NCBI GenBank assembly: GCA_963789005.1
Contig: CAWBIZ010000009.1
Coordinates: 142,997-206,996 of the forward strand
DNA: 64,000 nucleotides
Reading direction: 5' to 3'
DNA from: DASSUW01 sp963789005
Lineage (GTDB): Bacteria; Actinomycetota; Thermoleophilia; Solirubrobacterales; Solirubrobacteraceae
The notes beneath the pieces were generated by a model. It saw nothing but the letters and a program-made list of their open reading frames with translations. It made no database searches and had not been told where the DNA came from. The position numbers were made by a program, and so were the translations under genes. Every line of letters begins with the position of its first letter. Position 1 is the stretch's first letter. Positions 1 through 8,836 of this stretch are shown piece after piece.

Positions 1-168
1 GTGCTCGGCCTGGATGACCAGCCGGCCGTCGGGATCGAACAGCGCGGTCGAGCAGTCGCGCCGCTCCTTGATGTTGGGCGACAGCGCGCTGTGGATGAGC
101 GCCGTGCCCATCTCCTCCGCGATCCCCCGAAGCGACCCGACCGCGACCTGGAGCTCGGCGGGGTTCAC
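1..168 (-). CDS. hyuB: N-methylhydantoinase B subunit, N-terminal part (cut by window edge)
   Basis: Only the first 56 codons lie in the window. They read VNPAELQVAVGSLRGIAEEM and continue through ALIHSALSPNIKERRDCSTA to FDPDGRLVIQAEH, the characteristic N-terminus of the HyuB/5-oxoprolinase B family. In this family the B subunit works with HyuA in ATP-dependent opening of hydantoin or 5-oxoproline rings in the cytoplasm. The GTG start overlaps the hyuA stop (GTGA), so the two are almost surely translationally coupled and form one enzyme. Substrate cannot be told from this fragment. Confidence 0.9.
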   Translation of the reverse strand, partial: MNPAELQVAVGSLRGIAEEMGTALIHSALSPNIKERRDCSTALFDPDGRLVIQAEH

Positions 169-2138
169 GTGCTCACCTCGGGCGCGGCCCTCTGCTCGGC
201 GGCCGTCAGAACGACCTCGAGGCGGAGCACTCCGTGGTCGTCGGCTTCGCCGGCCCAGCCGGGCGGCACCAGGCACGTGGTCTCGGGGAACTCGACGATC
301 GCCGGGCCGGTGACCGTGGCGCCGGGCGGCAGGCCGCGGCCGGTGAGCACCTCGGCCTCGACCTCGTCGCCGTCCCAGCGGATCGCTCGCCGGCTGCGCT
401 CGACGTCGCCGGTGGCGGTGACGGTGACCGCCGCGCCCGGCGCGACGGCGGCGGCGCGCAGCGTGACCAGCTCGACCGACCGCTCGCGGTCGGCATGGCC
501 GTAGCGGCGCTCGTGCTCGGCGTGGAAGGCGTCCTCGAGCTCCGCGGCGTCCTCGAACGGCACCAGCAGCTCGAACGCCTGGCCGGCGTAGCGCAGGTCG
601 GCGGCGGCGCGCACCCGCTCGCCGTCGCGAGCGGCGGCCAGCTCGGCGACGACGCGGTCGAGATCGGCGGCATCGGCGAGCGGCGTGAGTAGGCTGCGGG
701 ACGCGTCGCGGCGCCGCTCGGCGGCGGCCAGCCCGACGGCCGACAGGACGCCGCTGGCCGGCAGGCACAGCACGCGCCGGGCACCGAGCTGGGCGGCGAG
801 CTCGCACGCGTGCAGCGGTCCCGCGCCGCCGAACGCGATCAGCGTGGCGCCCGCGGGGTCGTGGCCGCGCTCGACCGACACGACGCGCAGCGCCTGGACC
901 ATCGCGTTCACCGCCACGGCGACGACGCCTTCGGCGGCTTCCGCGGCCGACCCCACGTCCAACCGCTCCAGTGCGACGCGGGCGGCGTCGAGGTCGAGCC
1001 GCAGGTCGGCGGCGATCGGCGACGCGGCCGGCAGGCGGCCGAGCACGAGATTGGCGTCGGTGACCGTCGGCTGCTCGCCGCCGCGGCCATAGCAGGCCGG
1101 GCCGGGGTCGGCGCCCGCGCTCTGCGGCCCGACGCGCAGCGCCCCGCCGCTGTCGACCCACGCGATCGAGCCGCCGCCGGCGCTGACCGTGTGGATGTCG
1201 ACCATCGGCAGCCGCACCGGCAGGCCGGCGACGGCTCGCTGCACGGTGAGGTCGGACTCGCCGCCGCCCTCGGCGAGGAAGAACGTGTCGCAGCTCGTGC
1301 CGCCCATGTCGAAGCCCAGCGCGGGCGGCTCGCCGACGATCCGCGCCGCCACCGCGCCGCCGGCGGGGCCGGAGAGCAGCATGGCGGCAGGGTGGGCGGC
1401 GGCCTGCTCGAGCGTCGCGACCCCGCCGGAGGAGAGCATCACGTGCGGCTCCGGCAGCCCGACCGCCGCCGTGGCCTCGCGCAGCCGGCCGAGGTAGCGG
1501 CCGGTGGGCGGGCCGAGCGCGGCGTCGACGGTCGCGGTCGTCGCACGCTCGAACTCGCGCACCTCGGCGGCCACCTCGTGCGAGGCGACGACGAACGCAT
1601 CCGGCAGCGCCTCGCGCAGGATCTCGGCCACCCGCGCCTCGTGCGACGGGTCGCGGAACGCGAACAGCAGGCACACGGCAACGGCCTCCACGCGAGCCCG
1701 CGCGAGCCGCTTCGCCGCCCGCCCCACGCTCGCCTCGTCGAGCGCCCGGATGACGTCGTGCGGCCCCATCCGCTCGTCGACCTCCACGCACAGCCGGCGC
1801 GGCACGACGGGCGGGGTCGGCGCCTCGTGCAGCCGGTACAGGCTCGGACGGGCCTGGCGGCCCAGGAACAGCAGGTCGCGGAAGCCCTTGGTGGTGACGA
1901 GCGCCGTGCGCGCCAGGCGGCGCTCGAGCAGCGCATTGGTCGCGACCGTGGAGCCGTGCACGAAGTGGGTGACGTCGCCGGGCCCGACACCGGCACGCTC
2001 GAGCACCTCGCGCGCCGCCGCCACCACGCCCTCCTCCTGGCGCGCGGTGCTCAGGACCTTGGCCGTGACCATGTCGTCGGGCCCGACCAGCACGGCGTCG
2101 GTGAACGTGCCGCCCACGTCGACGCCGAGCGCCCTCAC
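165..2138 (-). CDS. hyuA: N-methylhydantoinase A / 5-oxoprolinase A subunit
   Basis: A 657-residue protein of usual HyuA length. It starts with the ASKHA-type phosphate loop GVDVGGTFTDA (residues 5-15), followed by HGSTVATNAL (61-70), LSGPAGG (about 255-261) and the second phosphate motif GFDMGGTSCD (about 275-284). ERGHDP and AFGGAGPLHA lie further on, all diagnostic for the family. The subunit binds ATP and activates the lactam carbonyl before ring opening with HyuB, whose gene follows with a 4-nt overlap. The GTG start gives V-R-A-L-G-V-D-V directly before the first motif. Fifteen bases separate it from the upstream uncharacterised gene on the same strand, so it may be the end of that operon. 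Substrate (hydantoin, N-methylhydantoin, oxoproline) is not resolved. Confidence 0.92.
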   Translation of the reverse strand: MRALGVDVGGTFTDAVLVGPDDMVTAKVLSTARQEEGVVAAAREVLERAGVGPGDVTHFVHGSTVATNALLERRLARTALVTTKGFRDLLFLGRQARPSLYRLHEAPTPPVVPRRLCVEVDERMGPHDVIRALDEASVGRAAKRLARARVEAVAVCLLFAFRDPSHEARVAEILREALPDAFVVASHEVAAEVREFERATTATVDAALGPPTGRYLGRLREATAAVGLPEPHVMLSSGGVATLEQAAAHPAAMLLSGPAGGAVAARIVGEPPALGFDMGGTSCDTFFLAEGGGESDLTVQRAVAGLPVRLPMVDIHTVSAGGGSIAWVDSGGALRVGPQSAGADPGPACYGRGGEQPTVTDANLVLGRLPAASPIAADLRLDLDAARVALERLDVGSAAEAAEGVVAVAVNAMVQALRVVSVERGHDPAGATLIAFGGAGPLHACELAAQLGARRVLCLPASGVLSAVGLAAAERRRDASRSLLTPLADAADLDRVVAELAAARDGERVRAAADLRYAGQAFELLVPFEDAAELEDAFHAEHERRYGHADRERSVELVTLRAAAVAPGAAVTVTATGDVERSRRAIRWDGDEVEAEVLTGRGLPPGATVTGPAIVEFPETTCLVPPGWAGEADDHGVLRLEVVLTAAEQRAAPEVST

Positions 2139-2153
2139 GGCTGGAAGCGTAGG

Positions 2154-3023
2154 TCAGCGCGCCGCGGTGAGGCGTCCAAGCAGCCGAGCGGCGGTCGAGG
2201 GCCGCGGCGGTCGCCAGACCCAACGCTGCTCGAACGGCCACGCGTACACCGGGGAGCCGTCGCGGATCAGATCCACCAGGCCCGGCTGCTCGAGCTCCCG
2301 CGCCGACCACACGTAGAGCCGCTGCAGGCGCGGTCCGATCACGCTGTAGTCGAGCAGCCGGCCGAAGCCGCGCTCGATGTCGAGGTACGTCTCGATCGGC
2401 CAGGTGGCCGGGTAGCGGCGCGGGAGCACGCGGCCGAGCGAGAGGAACGTCCCGGCCATGCCGAGGCGCGGGTCGCCGAGCACCCTGCCCAGCGGAGCGA
2501 AGCGTCCCAGCGACAGGCGCGGCGCCGCCGCGAGCGCGTGCGCGTAGAGCACGCGCAGCAGCACGACGTTCATGAAGAAGCGCTCGACCTCGTTCTCGGC
2601 CCGGGCGAGGTCACGGTGCTCGAGGTACGCGGCGACGACGCTGGCGTTGTGCGCCCGGTACCAGTTCCGTGCCGTCGGCCGCTCGACGAACCTCGTCCCC
2701 AGCTCGATCGTCGAGGACGAAGGCTCGCCTCCGAGGCCGCCGTTGCGCGCGACCGTCTCGCAGGTGTCACGCAGGATGCGCTCGTTGATGGCTCTCCACC
2801 ACGGGCTTCCCGGGGGTGTCGCCGTCAGCGGGTTCAGTACCCCGCGGTTGAGCTGCCAGCGCATGAACGACAAGGCCGCCCGGCGGAACGGCAGGTGCTG
2901 CGGCGCGCGGCCGTACGGGCCGCGGTAGGTCACCGACAGCAGCGCCAGGCGACCGGCGGGATCGTCGCGCGTCGCCTCGACCTGGGCGGCCGCGCGCTCC
3001 GCGGCAGATGGCCCCTGGATCAC
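2154..3023 (-). CDS. conserved protein of unknown function in glycosyltransferase/flavoprotein operon
   Basis: A 289-residue soluble protein that I do not recognise as a characterised family. It is rich in aromatic and Arg residues and has a conserved-looking stretch ALSFMRWQLNRGVLNP near residues 50-65, followed by GSPWWRAINERILRDTCE. No signal peptide or membrane span is visible. The GTG start overlaps the stop of the upstream flavoprotein gene by two bases, and that gene in turn overlaps the GT2 gene. The three are therefore one translationally coupled unit, and a shared role in envelope polysaccharide or lipid modification is plausible. Longer in-frame starts exist upstream but would run through the flavoprotein gene. 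Confidence 0.75.
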   Translation of the reverse strand: MIQGPSAAERAAAQVEATRDDPAGRLALLSVTYRGPYGRAPQHLPFRRAALSFMRWQLNRGVLNPLTATPPGSPWWRAINERILRDTCETVARNGGLGGEPSSSTIELGTRFVERPTARNWYRAHNASVVAAYLEHRDLARAENEVERFFMNVVLLRVLYAHALAAAPRLSLGRFAPLGRVLGDPRLGMAGTFLSLGRVLPRRYPATWPIETYLDIERGFGRLLDYSVIGPRLQRLYVWSARELEQPGLVDLIRDGSPVYAWPFEQRWVWRPPRPSTAARLLGRLTAAR

Positions 3024-4324
3024 GCCAGCACGGCCGTCGCCGCCTGCTCCCCGAGCCGGACGGCGTAGTTGGTGCCGCGATCCTCGGGATAGACCTGCGT
3101 CGTGTTCGCCAGCACGAGGCCCTGGATAGGTGTCTGCAGCGGAGGGATCCGCTGGTGGTAGCCGACGGTGACGATCGGCTGGGCGGCGGGCTCGCGGTGC
3201 AGCCACGAGGCTCGCACCCACGAGCGGTCGAACGCCGGGTTGACCGTCCGCAGGCCTGGCGTGTACCGCTCCAGCAGGGCGTCGGCGTCCAGCGAGAGCA
3301 GCTCGTGGCCGTGCTCGAGGTAGTTGGCCACGTACAGGAAGCGGCGGCCCCCGTAGCGCTCAGGCTCGACGAAGTTCGTGTGCTCGACGAGGCCCACGAA
3401 CGGGAGCGCGCGGTCGGCGACGTTGGTCCAGTAGTACGGGCTGAACCGGCGGTCGAGCTCGAGCAGCAGGCAGAGCGCGGCGAAGTACTCGATGTCCGGT
3501 TCGGGCAGGCCGGTCAGCTGCGCGAAGACGTCGTTCGGCACGGTCGCCAGCACGCGGTCGTAGCGCTCGGCGCCGGCGCGCTCAAAGGCGCGCGGGTCGT
3601 GCCCGGCCCGGAACGAGCCGGGCGCGCCGTATGTCACCTCCAGGCCCGGCTCGATCCGCACCGCCGGGCGGTCGATGAGCACGCGCCCGCCGCCGCCCTC
3701 GATCGACCGTGCGAGGACGGCGAACAGCGGCTCCCACGAGCGGCGCGGGTAGCCGAGGCGCTCCTCGCGCGCGTCCTCGCCGCGGCGCAGCCGCAGCTTG
3801 CTCCAGAGCCACACCATCGCGATCTCGTCGGCGCGCGCGCCGAACTTCCCGCGCAGCATCGGGCCCCACACCTCGCGCCACGCGGCGCGCCCCATCCAGC
3901 GCTCGATCCATGCGCGCGCCGTCACGCCCTCGAACCGCGTCCGGTCGCCGAGCCGCTGGAGCGCGACGGCGGCGACGCCCATGCGAACCCGATCCACGGG
4001 CGGCAGCGGGCGGAAGCGCAGCAGGTCGCCGGGGGTGGTGAACGGCCACTGGCGCCCGTGGGCGAACATCGCGACGCTCGACGGCCGCCACTCGAGCTCG
4101 TCCGGCATCCCCAGCTCGTCGTAGAGCGCGGCGATGTGGCGGTCGGAGGTGAAGAGATGGTGGTAGTAGCGCTCCAGCCGGTGGCCGCCGCCGACGTCGA
4201 TCGTGGCTGCCTGCCCGCCGAGCCCCGGCCACCGCTCGTAGACGTCGACGGCGTGGCCCGCCTGGGTGAAGCGGTGAGCGGCCACGAGCCCGGCGACGCC
4301 CGCGCCGATCACGGCGACTCTCAC
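3020..4324 (-). CDS. FAD-dependent amine-oxidase/protoporphyrinogen-oxidase-like protein
   Basis: A 434-residue flavoprotein. It opens with a Rossmann dinucleotide fold VAVIGAGVAGLVAA (GxGxxG at residues 7-12) and an acidic ribose-binding E30 in DVYER, then the GLGGQAAT second FAD contact. The C-terminal end GLVLANTTQVYPEDRGTNYA matches the FAD-binding tail of the amine oxidase/UDP-galactopyranose-mutase-like superfamily. Proteins of this type often sit beside dolichol-phosphate-mannose-like GT2 enzymes in envelope glycan loci, as here. The GTG start overlaps the GT2 stop (GTGA), and its own stop overlaps the next start. Exact substrate is unknown; a true mutase or an isoprenoid/carotenoid-type oxidase cannot be excluded. 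Confidence 0.85.
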   Translation of the reverse strand: MRVAVIGAGVAGLVAAHRFTQAGHAVDVYERWPGLGGQAATIDVGGGHRLERYYHHLFTSDRHIAALYDELGMPDELEWRPSSVAMFAHGRQWPFTTPGDLLRFRPLPPVDRVRMGVAAVALQRLGDRTRFEGVTARAWIERWMGRAAWREVWGPMLRGKFGARADEIAMVWLWSKLRLRRGEDAREERLGYPRRSWEPLFAVLARSIEGGGGRVLIDRPAVRIEPGLEVTYGAPGSFRAGHDPRAFERAGAERYDRVLATVPNDVFAQLTGLPEPDIEYFAALCLLLELDRRFSPYYWTNVADRALPFVGLVEHTNFVEPERYGGRRFLYVANYLEHGHELLSLDADALLERYTPGLRTVNPAFDRSWVRASWLHREPAAQPIVTVGYHQRIPPLQTPIQGLVLANTTQVYPEDRGTNYAVRLGEQAATAVLA

Positions 4325-5256
4325 GGGTCGAGGTTCGTCTTGTCGCGCACCACGTACAGCGGCCGGTGCTTGACCTCGTCGTAGATGCGGCCCACGTACT
4401 CGCCGATGATCCCCACGCAGATCAGCTGGATGCCGCCGAGCAGCAGGATGATCACGATCGCCGACGGCACGCCGCGGTCGTAGATGTTCGTGTAGCGAGC
4501 GACGATCGTGAGCGGGATCGCAAGGAAGGCGAGCGCCGAGAACGCGAACCCGAGCAGCGTGGCGAACTGCAGCGGGCGGTGCGAGAAGCTCGTGATGGCG
4601 TCGAACGAGAAGCGCACCATGCGGCGCAGCGAGTACTTCGTGCGGCCGGCGGCGCGGGCCTCGCGCTCGAAGGTCACCGCCGTCTGCGTGTAGCCGACCC
4701 ACACGCTCATCCCGCGCAGGAAGCGGTTGCGCTCCGGCATCGCCAGCAGGGCGTCGAGCGGCCGGCGGTCCATCAGCCGGAAGTCGCCCGACTCGGGCGT
4801 CAGGTCGATGTCGGCGAGGCTGCGGAACAGCCGGTAGAACCAGCTCGCCGTCGTGCGCTTGAACGCGGTCTCGCCGCGGCGCTCGCTGCGCACGGCGTAG
4901 ACGACGTCCGCGCCGTCGCGCCAGCGCGCGAGCATCTCCGGGATGACCTCGGGCGGGTCCTGCAGGTCGCCGTCGAGCATGACCACGACGTCGCCGCGGG
5001 CATGCTCGAGCGCCGCGGTCAGGGCGGCCTGGTGGCCGAAGCTGCGCGAGAGCGTGACGACCTTGACCCGCGCGTCGGCGTCCGCGAGGTCGGCGAGCGT
5101 GGCCGCGGTGCCGTCCTGGCTGCCGTCGTCCACGATCACCAGCTCGTACGGCACGTGCTCCAGCGCGGCGGTGACGCGAGCGTGGAAGGCCTCGACCGTG
5201 CCCTCCTCGTCGTGCATCGGCGCTGCGACGGAGACGAGTGTCGGCTCGCGGGGCAT
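4321..5256 (-). CDS. GT2 family glycosyltransferase (polyprenyl-phosphate sugar transferase type)
   Basis: A 311-residue enzyme of the GtrB/ArnC/DPM1-like GT2 class. It has the nucleotide-sugar motif YELVIVDDGSQDGT (about 38-50), the DxD-containing MLDGDLQDPPE (about 93-103), and two C-terminal membrane helices (about 230-250 and 265-290) ending in the typical cytosolic tail YVVRDKTNL. Such enzymes transfer a sugar from UDP/GDP-sugar to undecaprenyl phosphate at the inner membrane face. ATG at 5256 gives MPREPTLVSVAAPMHDEEG, the expected N-terminus. It is the first gene of a coupled three-gene unit and diverges from proline dehydrogenase with only about 19 bases between starts, so the two promoters must overlap. 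Confidence 0.93.
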   Translation of the reverse strand: MPREPTLVSVAAPMHDEEGTVEAFHARVTAALEHVPYELVIVDDGSQDGTAATLADLADADARVKVVTLSRSFGHQAALTAALEHARGDVVVMLDGDLQDPPEVIPEMLARWRDGADVVYAVRSERRGETAFKRTTASWFYRLFRSLADIDLTPESGDFRLMDRRPLDALLAMPERNRFLRGMSVWVGYTQTAVTFEREARAAGRTKYSLRRMVRFSFDAITSFSHRPLQFATLLGFAFSALAFLAIPLTIVARYTNIYDRGVPSAIVIILLLGGIQLICVGIIGEYVGRIYDEVKHRPLYVVRDKTNLDP

Positions 5257-5275
5257 CTCCGTAATGTTCCCGGAC

Positions 5276-6640
5276 ATGGTGGACGAGCGCGCCTTGGAGG
5301 CCGAGCTGCACGATGTGGGCGCGCGGCTGGCGCGCGCGATGCCGGTGACGCGCAACCCGCTGAAGGCATTCGACAACAAGGCCATGGACCTGGCGGCCCA
5401 GGACGCCGAGCTGAAGGCCGCGCTGTTCCGGTTCGTCGACGTCGTGCCGGCCTGCCGGTCGCTCGAGGACCTCGCTCGCCACCTGACGGGATTCCTCGGC
5501 GAGGTCGAGAAGGGCCCGGCGCCGATCGCCGTCGCGATGCGGATGGGCAACACCAAGACCGGCCGCGCAGCGCTGGGCGCGGCCTCGGCCGCAGGGGTGC
5601 GCCACATGGCCCATCGCTTCATCGTCGGCGAAGACCCGCGCGCCGCGCTCGGCGTCCTGCGCGACCTGTGGAAGGACGGCGTGGCGTCCTCGGTCGACCT
5701 GCTGGGCGAGGCGACCGTGACCTCGGCCGAGGCCCAGCGGTACGCCGACCGCTGCGCCGACGCGCTCGACACGCTCGTCGAGGCGGCCCGCCGGTGGCCG
5801 GAGCGGCCTGCGCTGGAGCTCGACTCGGCGGGAGCGCTGCCGCGCGCCAACCTGTCGGTCAAGGTGTCGGCGCTGACGCCGCTGCTGCGACCGGATGCGC
5901 CCGAGCGCGGAAAGCGCGACGCCGCCGACCGCCTGCGACCGCTGCTGCGCCGGGCTCACGAGCTCGGCGCGCACCTGCACATCGACATGGAGTCGATGGA
6001 CTCCCGCGACGCCGTGCTCGAGCTCGTGCTGGAGCTGCTGGGCGAGGAGGAGTTCCGGGCCGGCCCGTCGGCGGGCCTCGTGCTCCAGGCGTACCTGCGC
6101 GACTCGCCCGCGACGCTCGACACGATCCTCGACTGGCTCGGCCGGGTCGAGCGTGCGCATCCGCTGACCGTGCGGCTCGTCAAGGGCGCGTACTGGGACC
6201 ACGAGATCGTCCAGTCGCGCCAGCACGGGTGGGACACGCCGGTGTTCGACGTCAAGGCCGACTGCGACCTCAACTTCGAGGAGCTGACGCGCCGGCTGCT
6301 CGACGCGCGGGCGGGTGGGGACGGTGTCAGGGTCGCGATCGCCTCCCACAACCTGCGCTCGGTCAGCCACGCGATCGCGTACAGCCGGCTGTCCGGCGGC
6401 TCGGACGCCGACCTCGAGATGCAGGTGCTCCGGGGCCTCGGCGATCCGCTGCAGACCGCGATCGCCCGGCAGGGCCTGCGCGTGCGGACCTACTGCCCGG
6501 TCGGCGACCTCGTGGCCGGCATGGCGTATCTCGTGCGGCGGCTGCTGGAGAACACGTCCAACGAGTCGTTCCTGGCCGAGCAGGCCAAGGGCGTCGCCTT
6601 GGACGCGCTGCTCGCGCGACCGGAGCCGTCCGCAGCGTGA
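5276..6640 (+). CDS. proline dehydrogenase (stand-alone, flavin TIM barrel)
   Basis: A 454-residue FAD enzyme that oxidises L-proline to 1-pyrroline-5-carboxylate and passes electrons to the quinone pool. Visible family marks include HIDMESMDSRD, RLVKGAYWDHE (about 300-310), NLRSVSHAIAYS and RTYCPVGDLVAGMAYLVRRLLENTSN near the end, the last being the substrate-binding RRxxEN helix of PRODH. Its stop overlaps the start of the P5C dehydrogenase gene (GTGA), so the two steps of proline catabolism are translated from one message rather than as a fused PutA. ATG 5276 is chosen; ATG 5264 in frame would add four residues. No clear Shine-Dalgarno sequence is seen, so a leaderless transcript is possible. 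Confidence 0.93.
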   Translation: MVDERALEAELHDVGARLARAMPVTRNPLKAFDNKAMDLAAQDAELKAALFRFVDVVPACRSLEDLARHLTGFLGEVEKGPAPIAVAMRMGNTKTGRAALGAASAAGVRHMAHRFIVGEDPRAALGVLRDLWKDGVASSVDLLGEATVTSAEAQRYADRCADALDTLVEAARRWPERPALELDSAGALPRANLSVKVSALTPLLRPDAPERGKRDAADRLRPLLRRAHELGAHLHIDMESMDSRDAVLELVLELLGEEEFRAGPSAGLVLQAYLRDSPATLDTILDWLGRVERAHPLTVRLVKGAYWDHEIVQSRQHGWDTPVFDVKADCDLNFEELTRRLLDARAGGDGVRVAIASHNLRSVSHAIAYSRLSGGSDADLEMQVLRGLGDPLQTAIARQGLRVRTYCPVGDLVAGMAYLVRRLLENTSNESFLAEQAKGVALDALLARPEPSAA

Positions 6641-8193
6641 AGCCGTTCGCCAACGAGCCGATCCTGGAGCTGCGTCGCGCCACCGTGCGCAACGGGCTGG
6701 CGGACGCGTTGAAGGCGCATGACGCGCGGCCGGTGCTGCGAGTGCCGGTGTGGATCGGGGATGACCGGCGGGAAGGCGACGCGATCGTCTCGACCGACCC
6801 CGGCAAGCCCGACCGCGTCGTGGCCGAGGCGGCTGCGGCCACGAGCACGGACGTCGACGCCGCGCTGAGCGCCGCCCGGCGCTGGGACGTCTCCGCGGAG
6901 ACGCGCGCGGAGGTGCTGCAGCGCGCGGCGCAGTGGCTGCGCGACCGGCGACTCGAGGTCGCCGCGCTCGAGGTGCGCGAATGCGCGAAGCCGTGGCCGG
7001 AGGCCGACGGCGACGTGTGCGAGGCGATCGACTTCCTCGAGTACTACGCCCGCGGCGCGCTCGAACTATCAGATCCCACCCACCCTGCCCCGCTCCTGCA
7101 GCCGCCCGGCGAGCGCAACGAGCTGCGCTGGGACGCGCGCGGGATCGTGGCTGTGATCGCGCCGTGGAACTTCCCGGTCGCGATCGCCTGCGGGATGACC
7201 GCCGCCGGGCTGGCCACCGGCAACGCCGTCGTCCTCAAGCCGGCCGAGCAGTCGCCCGGCTGCGCGCTGCTGCTGGCGCGGGCGCTGCGAGAGTCCGGCG
7301 TGCCGCCGAGCGCGTTCGCGCTGCTGCCGGGAGAGGGCGACGTCGGCGCCGCGCTGGTCAAGGACCCGCGGGTGCACACGATCGCGTTCACGGGCTCGAA
7401 CAAGGTCGGGCTCGAGATCGTCCGCACGGCTGCCGAGGTCCCGCCCGGCCAGAAGCACCTCAAGCGCGTGATCGCCGAGATGGGCGGCAAGAACTGCGTG
7501 ATCGTCGACTCGGACGCCGACCTCGACGAGGTCGTCCCCGCGCTCGTCGAGTCCGCGTTCGACTTCGCCGGCCAGAAGTGCTCGGCCGCCGCCCGCGTGC
7601 TCTGCCACGAGGCCGTCCACGACGCGCTCGTCGAGCGGCTCGCGGGCGCGATCGAGGTGCTGGAGGTCGGCCAGGCCGACGACCTCGAGATCGACGTGCC
7701 GCCCGTGATCGAGGAGGACGCCCAGCAGCGCGTGGCGCGCTACGCCGCCGAGGCCGAGCGCGGAGGGCGGATCGCCGCCCGCGCTCGCGCGGTGCCCGAC
7801 GGCGGCGGCTGGTTCGCCGCCCCCACGCTCGCGGCGGACCTCCCGGCGGACTCGCCGGTCCTGACCGAGGAGATCTTCGGCCCGCTGCTCGCGGTCGAGC
7901 GCGTCCGCGACGTCGACGAGGCGTGCGACCGCGTCGACGCGTCGCCGTTCGCCCTCACCGGCGGCCTGTTCGCCCGCAATCCCGACACCGTCGACCGCGT
8001 GATCGAGCGCTCCCCGGTCGGCAACCTCTACGTCAACCGCGCGATCACGGGAGCGATGGTGGCCCGCCAGCCGTTCGGCGGCAACCGCCTCTCGGGGACG
8101 GGGACGAAGGCGGGCGGGCCGGGCTACCTGCTGCAGTTCGTCGAGCCGCGCGTGGTGACCGAGAACACCATGCGCCACGGCCTCGTGGTCTAG
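6637..8193 (+). CDS. rocA: 1-pyrroline-5-carboxylate dehydrogenase (aldehyde dehydrogenase family)
   Basis: A 518-residue NAD(P)+-dependent aldehyde dehydrogenase, the normal length for RocA/PruA. Motifs are VIAPWNFPVAIACG (about 172-185), FTGSNKVGLEI, the general-base glutamate in AEMGGKN (about residue 280), and the catalytic cysteine in FAGQKCSAAARV (C315). EEIFGPLLAVE and the C-terminal QPFGGNRLSGTG follow. It oxidises glutamate semialdehyde to glutamate, completing proline breakdown begun by the overlapping upstream gene. The GTG start (V-K-P-F-A-N-E-P) overlaps the proline dehydrogenase stop. Its own TAG stop overlaps the TAG stop of the convergent membrane-protein gene. Confidence 0.94.
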   Translation: MKPFANEPILELRRATVRNGLADALKAHDARPVLRVPVWIGDDRREGDAIVSTDPGKPDRVVAEAAAATSTDVDAALSAARRWDVSAETRAEVLQRAAQWLRDRRLEVAALEVRECAKPWPEADGDVCEAIDFLEYYARGALELSDPTHPAPLLQPPGERNELRWDARGIVAVIAPWNFPVAIACGMTAAGLATGNAVVLKPAEQSPGCALLLARALRESGVPPSAFALLPGEGDVGAALVKDPRVHTIAFTGSNKVGLEIVRTAAEVPPGQKHLKRVIAEMGGKNCVIVDSDADLDEVVPALVESAFDFAGQKCSAAARVLCHEAVHDALVERLAGAIEVLEVGQADDLEIDVPPVIEEDAQQRVARYAAEAERGGRIAARARAVPDGGGWFAAPTLAADLPADSPVLTEEIFGPLLAVERVRDVDEACDRVDASPFALTGGLFARNPDTVDRVIERSPVGNLYVNRAITGAMVARQPFGGNRLSGTGTKAGGPGYLLQFVEPRVVTENTMRHGLVV

Positions 8194-8774
8194 GTCCGGC
8201 CCACGAACGGGATCAGGCGCCGGACCGCCGGACGCCGGTGCTGGCGCTGCTCGAGCGCCGCGTTGACCGAGACGAGCGCGAGCTCGGAGACGAGGCTCGC
8301 GAGCCCGAGCGCGTTGACCCGGCGCTTGGCGCGCTTGGCGTCCTCGCTCGCCTGCGGCGCGGGCGTCTCGCCGTCCAGCAGCGGCACGGCGCCGTTGCGC
8401 GCCGTGCGCGAGAACGCGATGCCCTGAGCCGCCGTGGCGACGCCGGTGACGCCCACGACGCCGACGAGCACGTCCTTGGCGCGTGCCAAGCGGCGCTCAT
8501 CCCGCGTCAACCGGCGGTCCGCGGCCTCGTCGAGCCGCGCGCCCGCCCAGCCGCCGACAACGGCAGTCAGCGCAACCGACTGGATCACGCCGTAGCGCTT
8601 CCAGGCGGCGTTGATCACGCGCCCGCGCTCAGACTGGTTGGAGATCTCGGACACGCTGGGGTGCAGCGCCAAGCGGCCGAAGAGGTTGCCGCCGAGGAGC
8701 CCGGCGAGGCCGACGTCGTGGGCCGCGCGGCCGACCTGGCTGAGCGGCACGGAGGGTGCGGAGAGAGTTGGCAT
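8190..8774 (-). CDS. conserved membrane protein of unknown function
   Basis: A 194-residue protein with two or three moderately hydrophobic segments (around GLAGLLGGNLFG, QSVALTAVVGGWAGA and VLVGVVGVTGVATAAQG). Basic stretches lie between them, including RRLTRDERRLARAKD, and the tail ends in a basic cluster. I do not recognise a characterised family; related proteins of this form seem common in actinobacteria. Two ATG starts six bases apart (8780 and 8774) are possible. The stop codon overlaps that of the convergent rocA gene. No function is proposed. Confidence 0.7.
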   Translation of the reverse strand: MPTLSAPSVPLSQVGRAAHDVGLAGLLGGNLFGRLALHPSVSEISNQSERGRVINAAWKRYGVIQSVALTAVVGGWAGARLDEAADRRLTRDERRLARAKDVLVGVVGVTGVATAAQGIAFSRTARNGAVPLLDGETPAPQASEDAKRAKRRVNALGLASLVSELALVSVNAALEQRQHRRPAVRRLIPFVGRT

Positions 8775-8836
8775 CCCCAAGGCCTGCCCATCAGGCGAGG
8801 GCGCAAACGTCGCCGGCGCGAGTACCGTGCCGCACG

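Noticed and set aside
4325..6370. A 5' extension of the flavoprotein frame on the minus strand
   Set aside because: The family N-terminus VAVIGAGVAG begins at 4324; the upstream codons are antisense to proline dehydrogenase or overlap the GT2 gene in another frame.
4366..6636. A long plus-strand open frame leading into rocA
   Set aside because: The part before 6637 runs antisense to the GT2 gene and out of frame with proline dehydrogenase, and shows no domain. Only the section from 6637 is a real gene.
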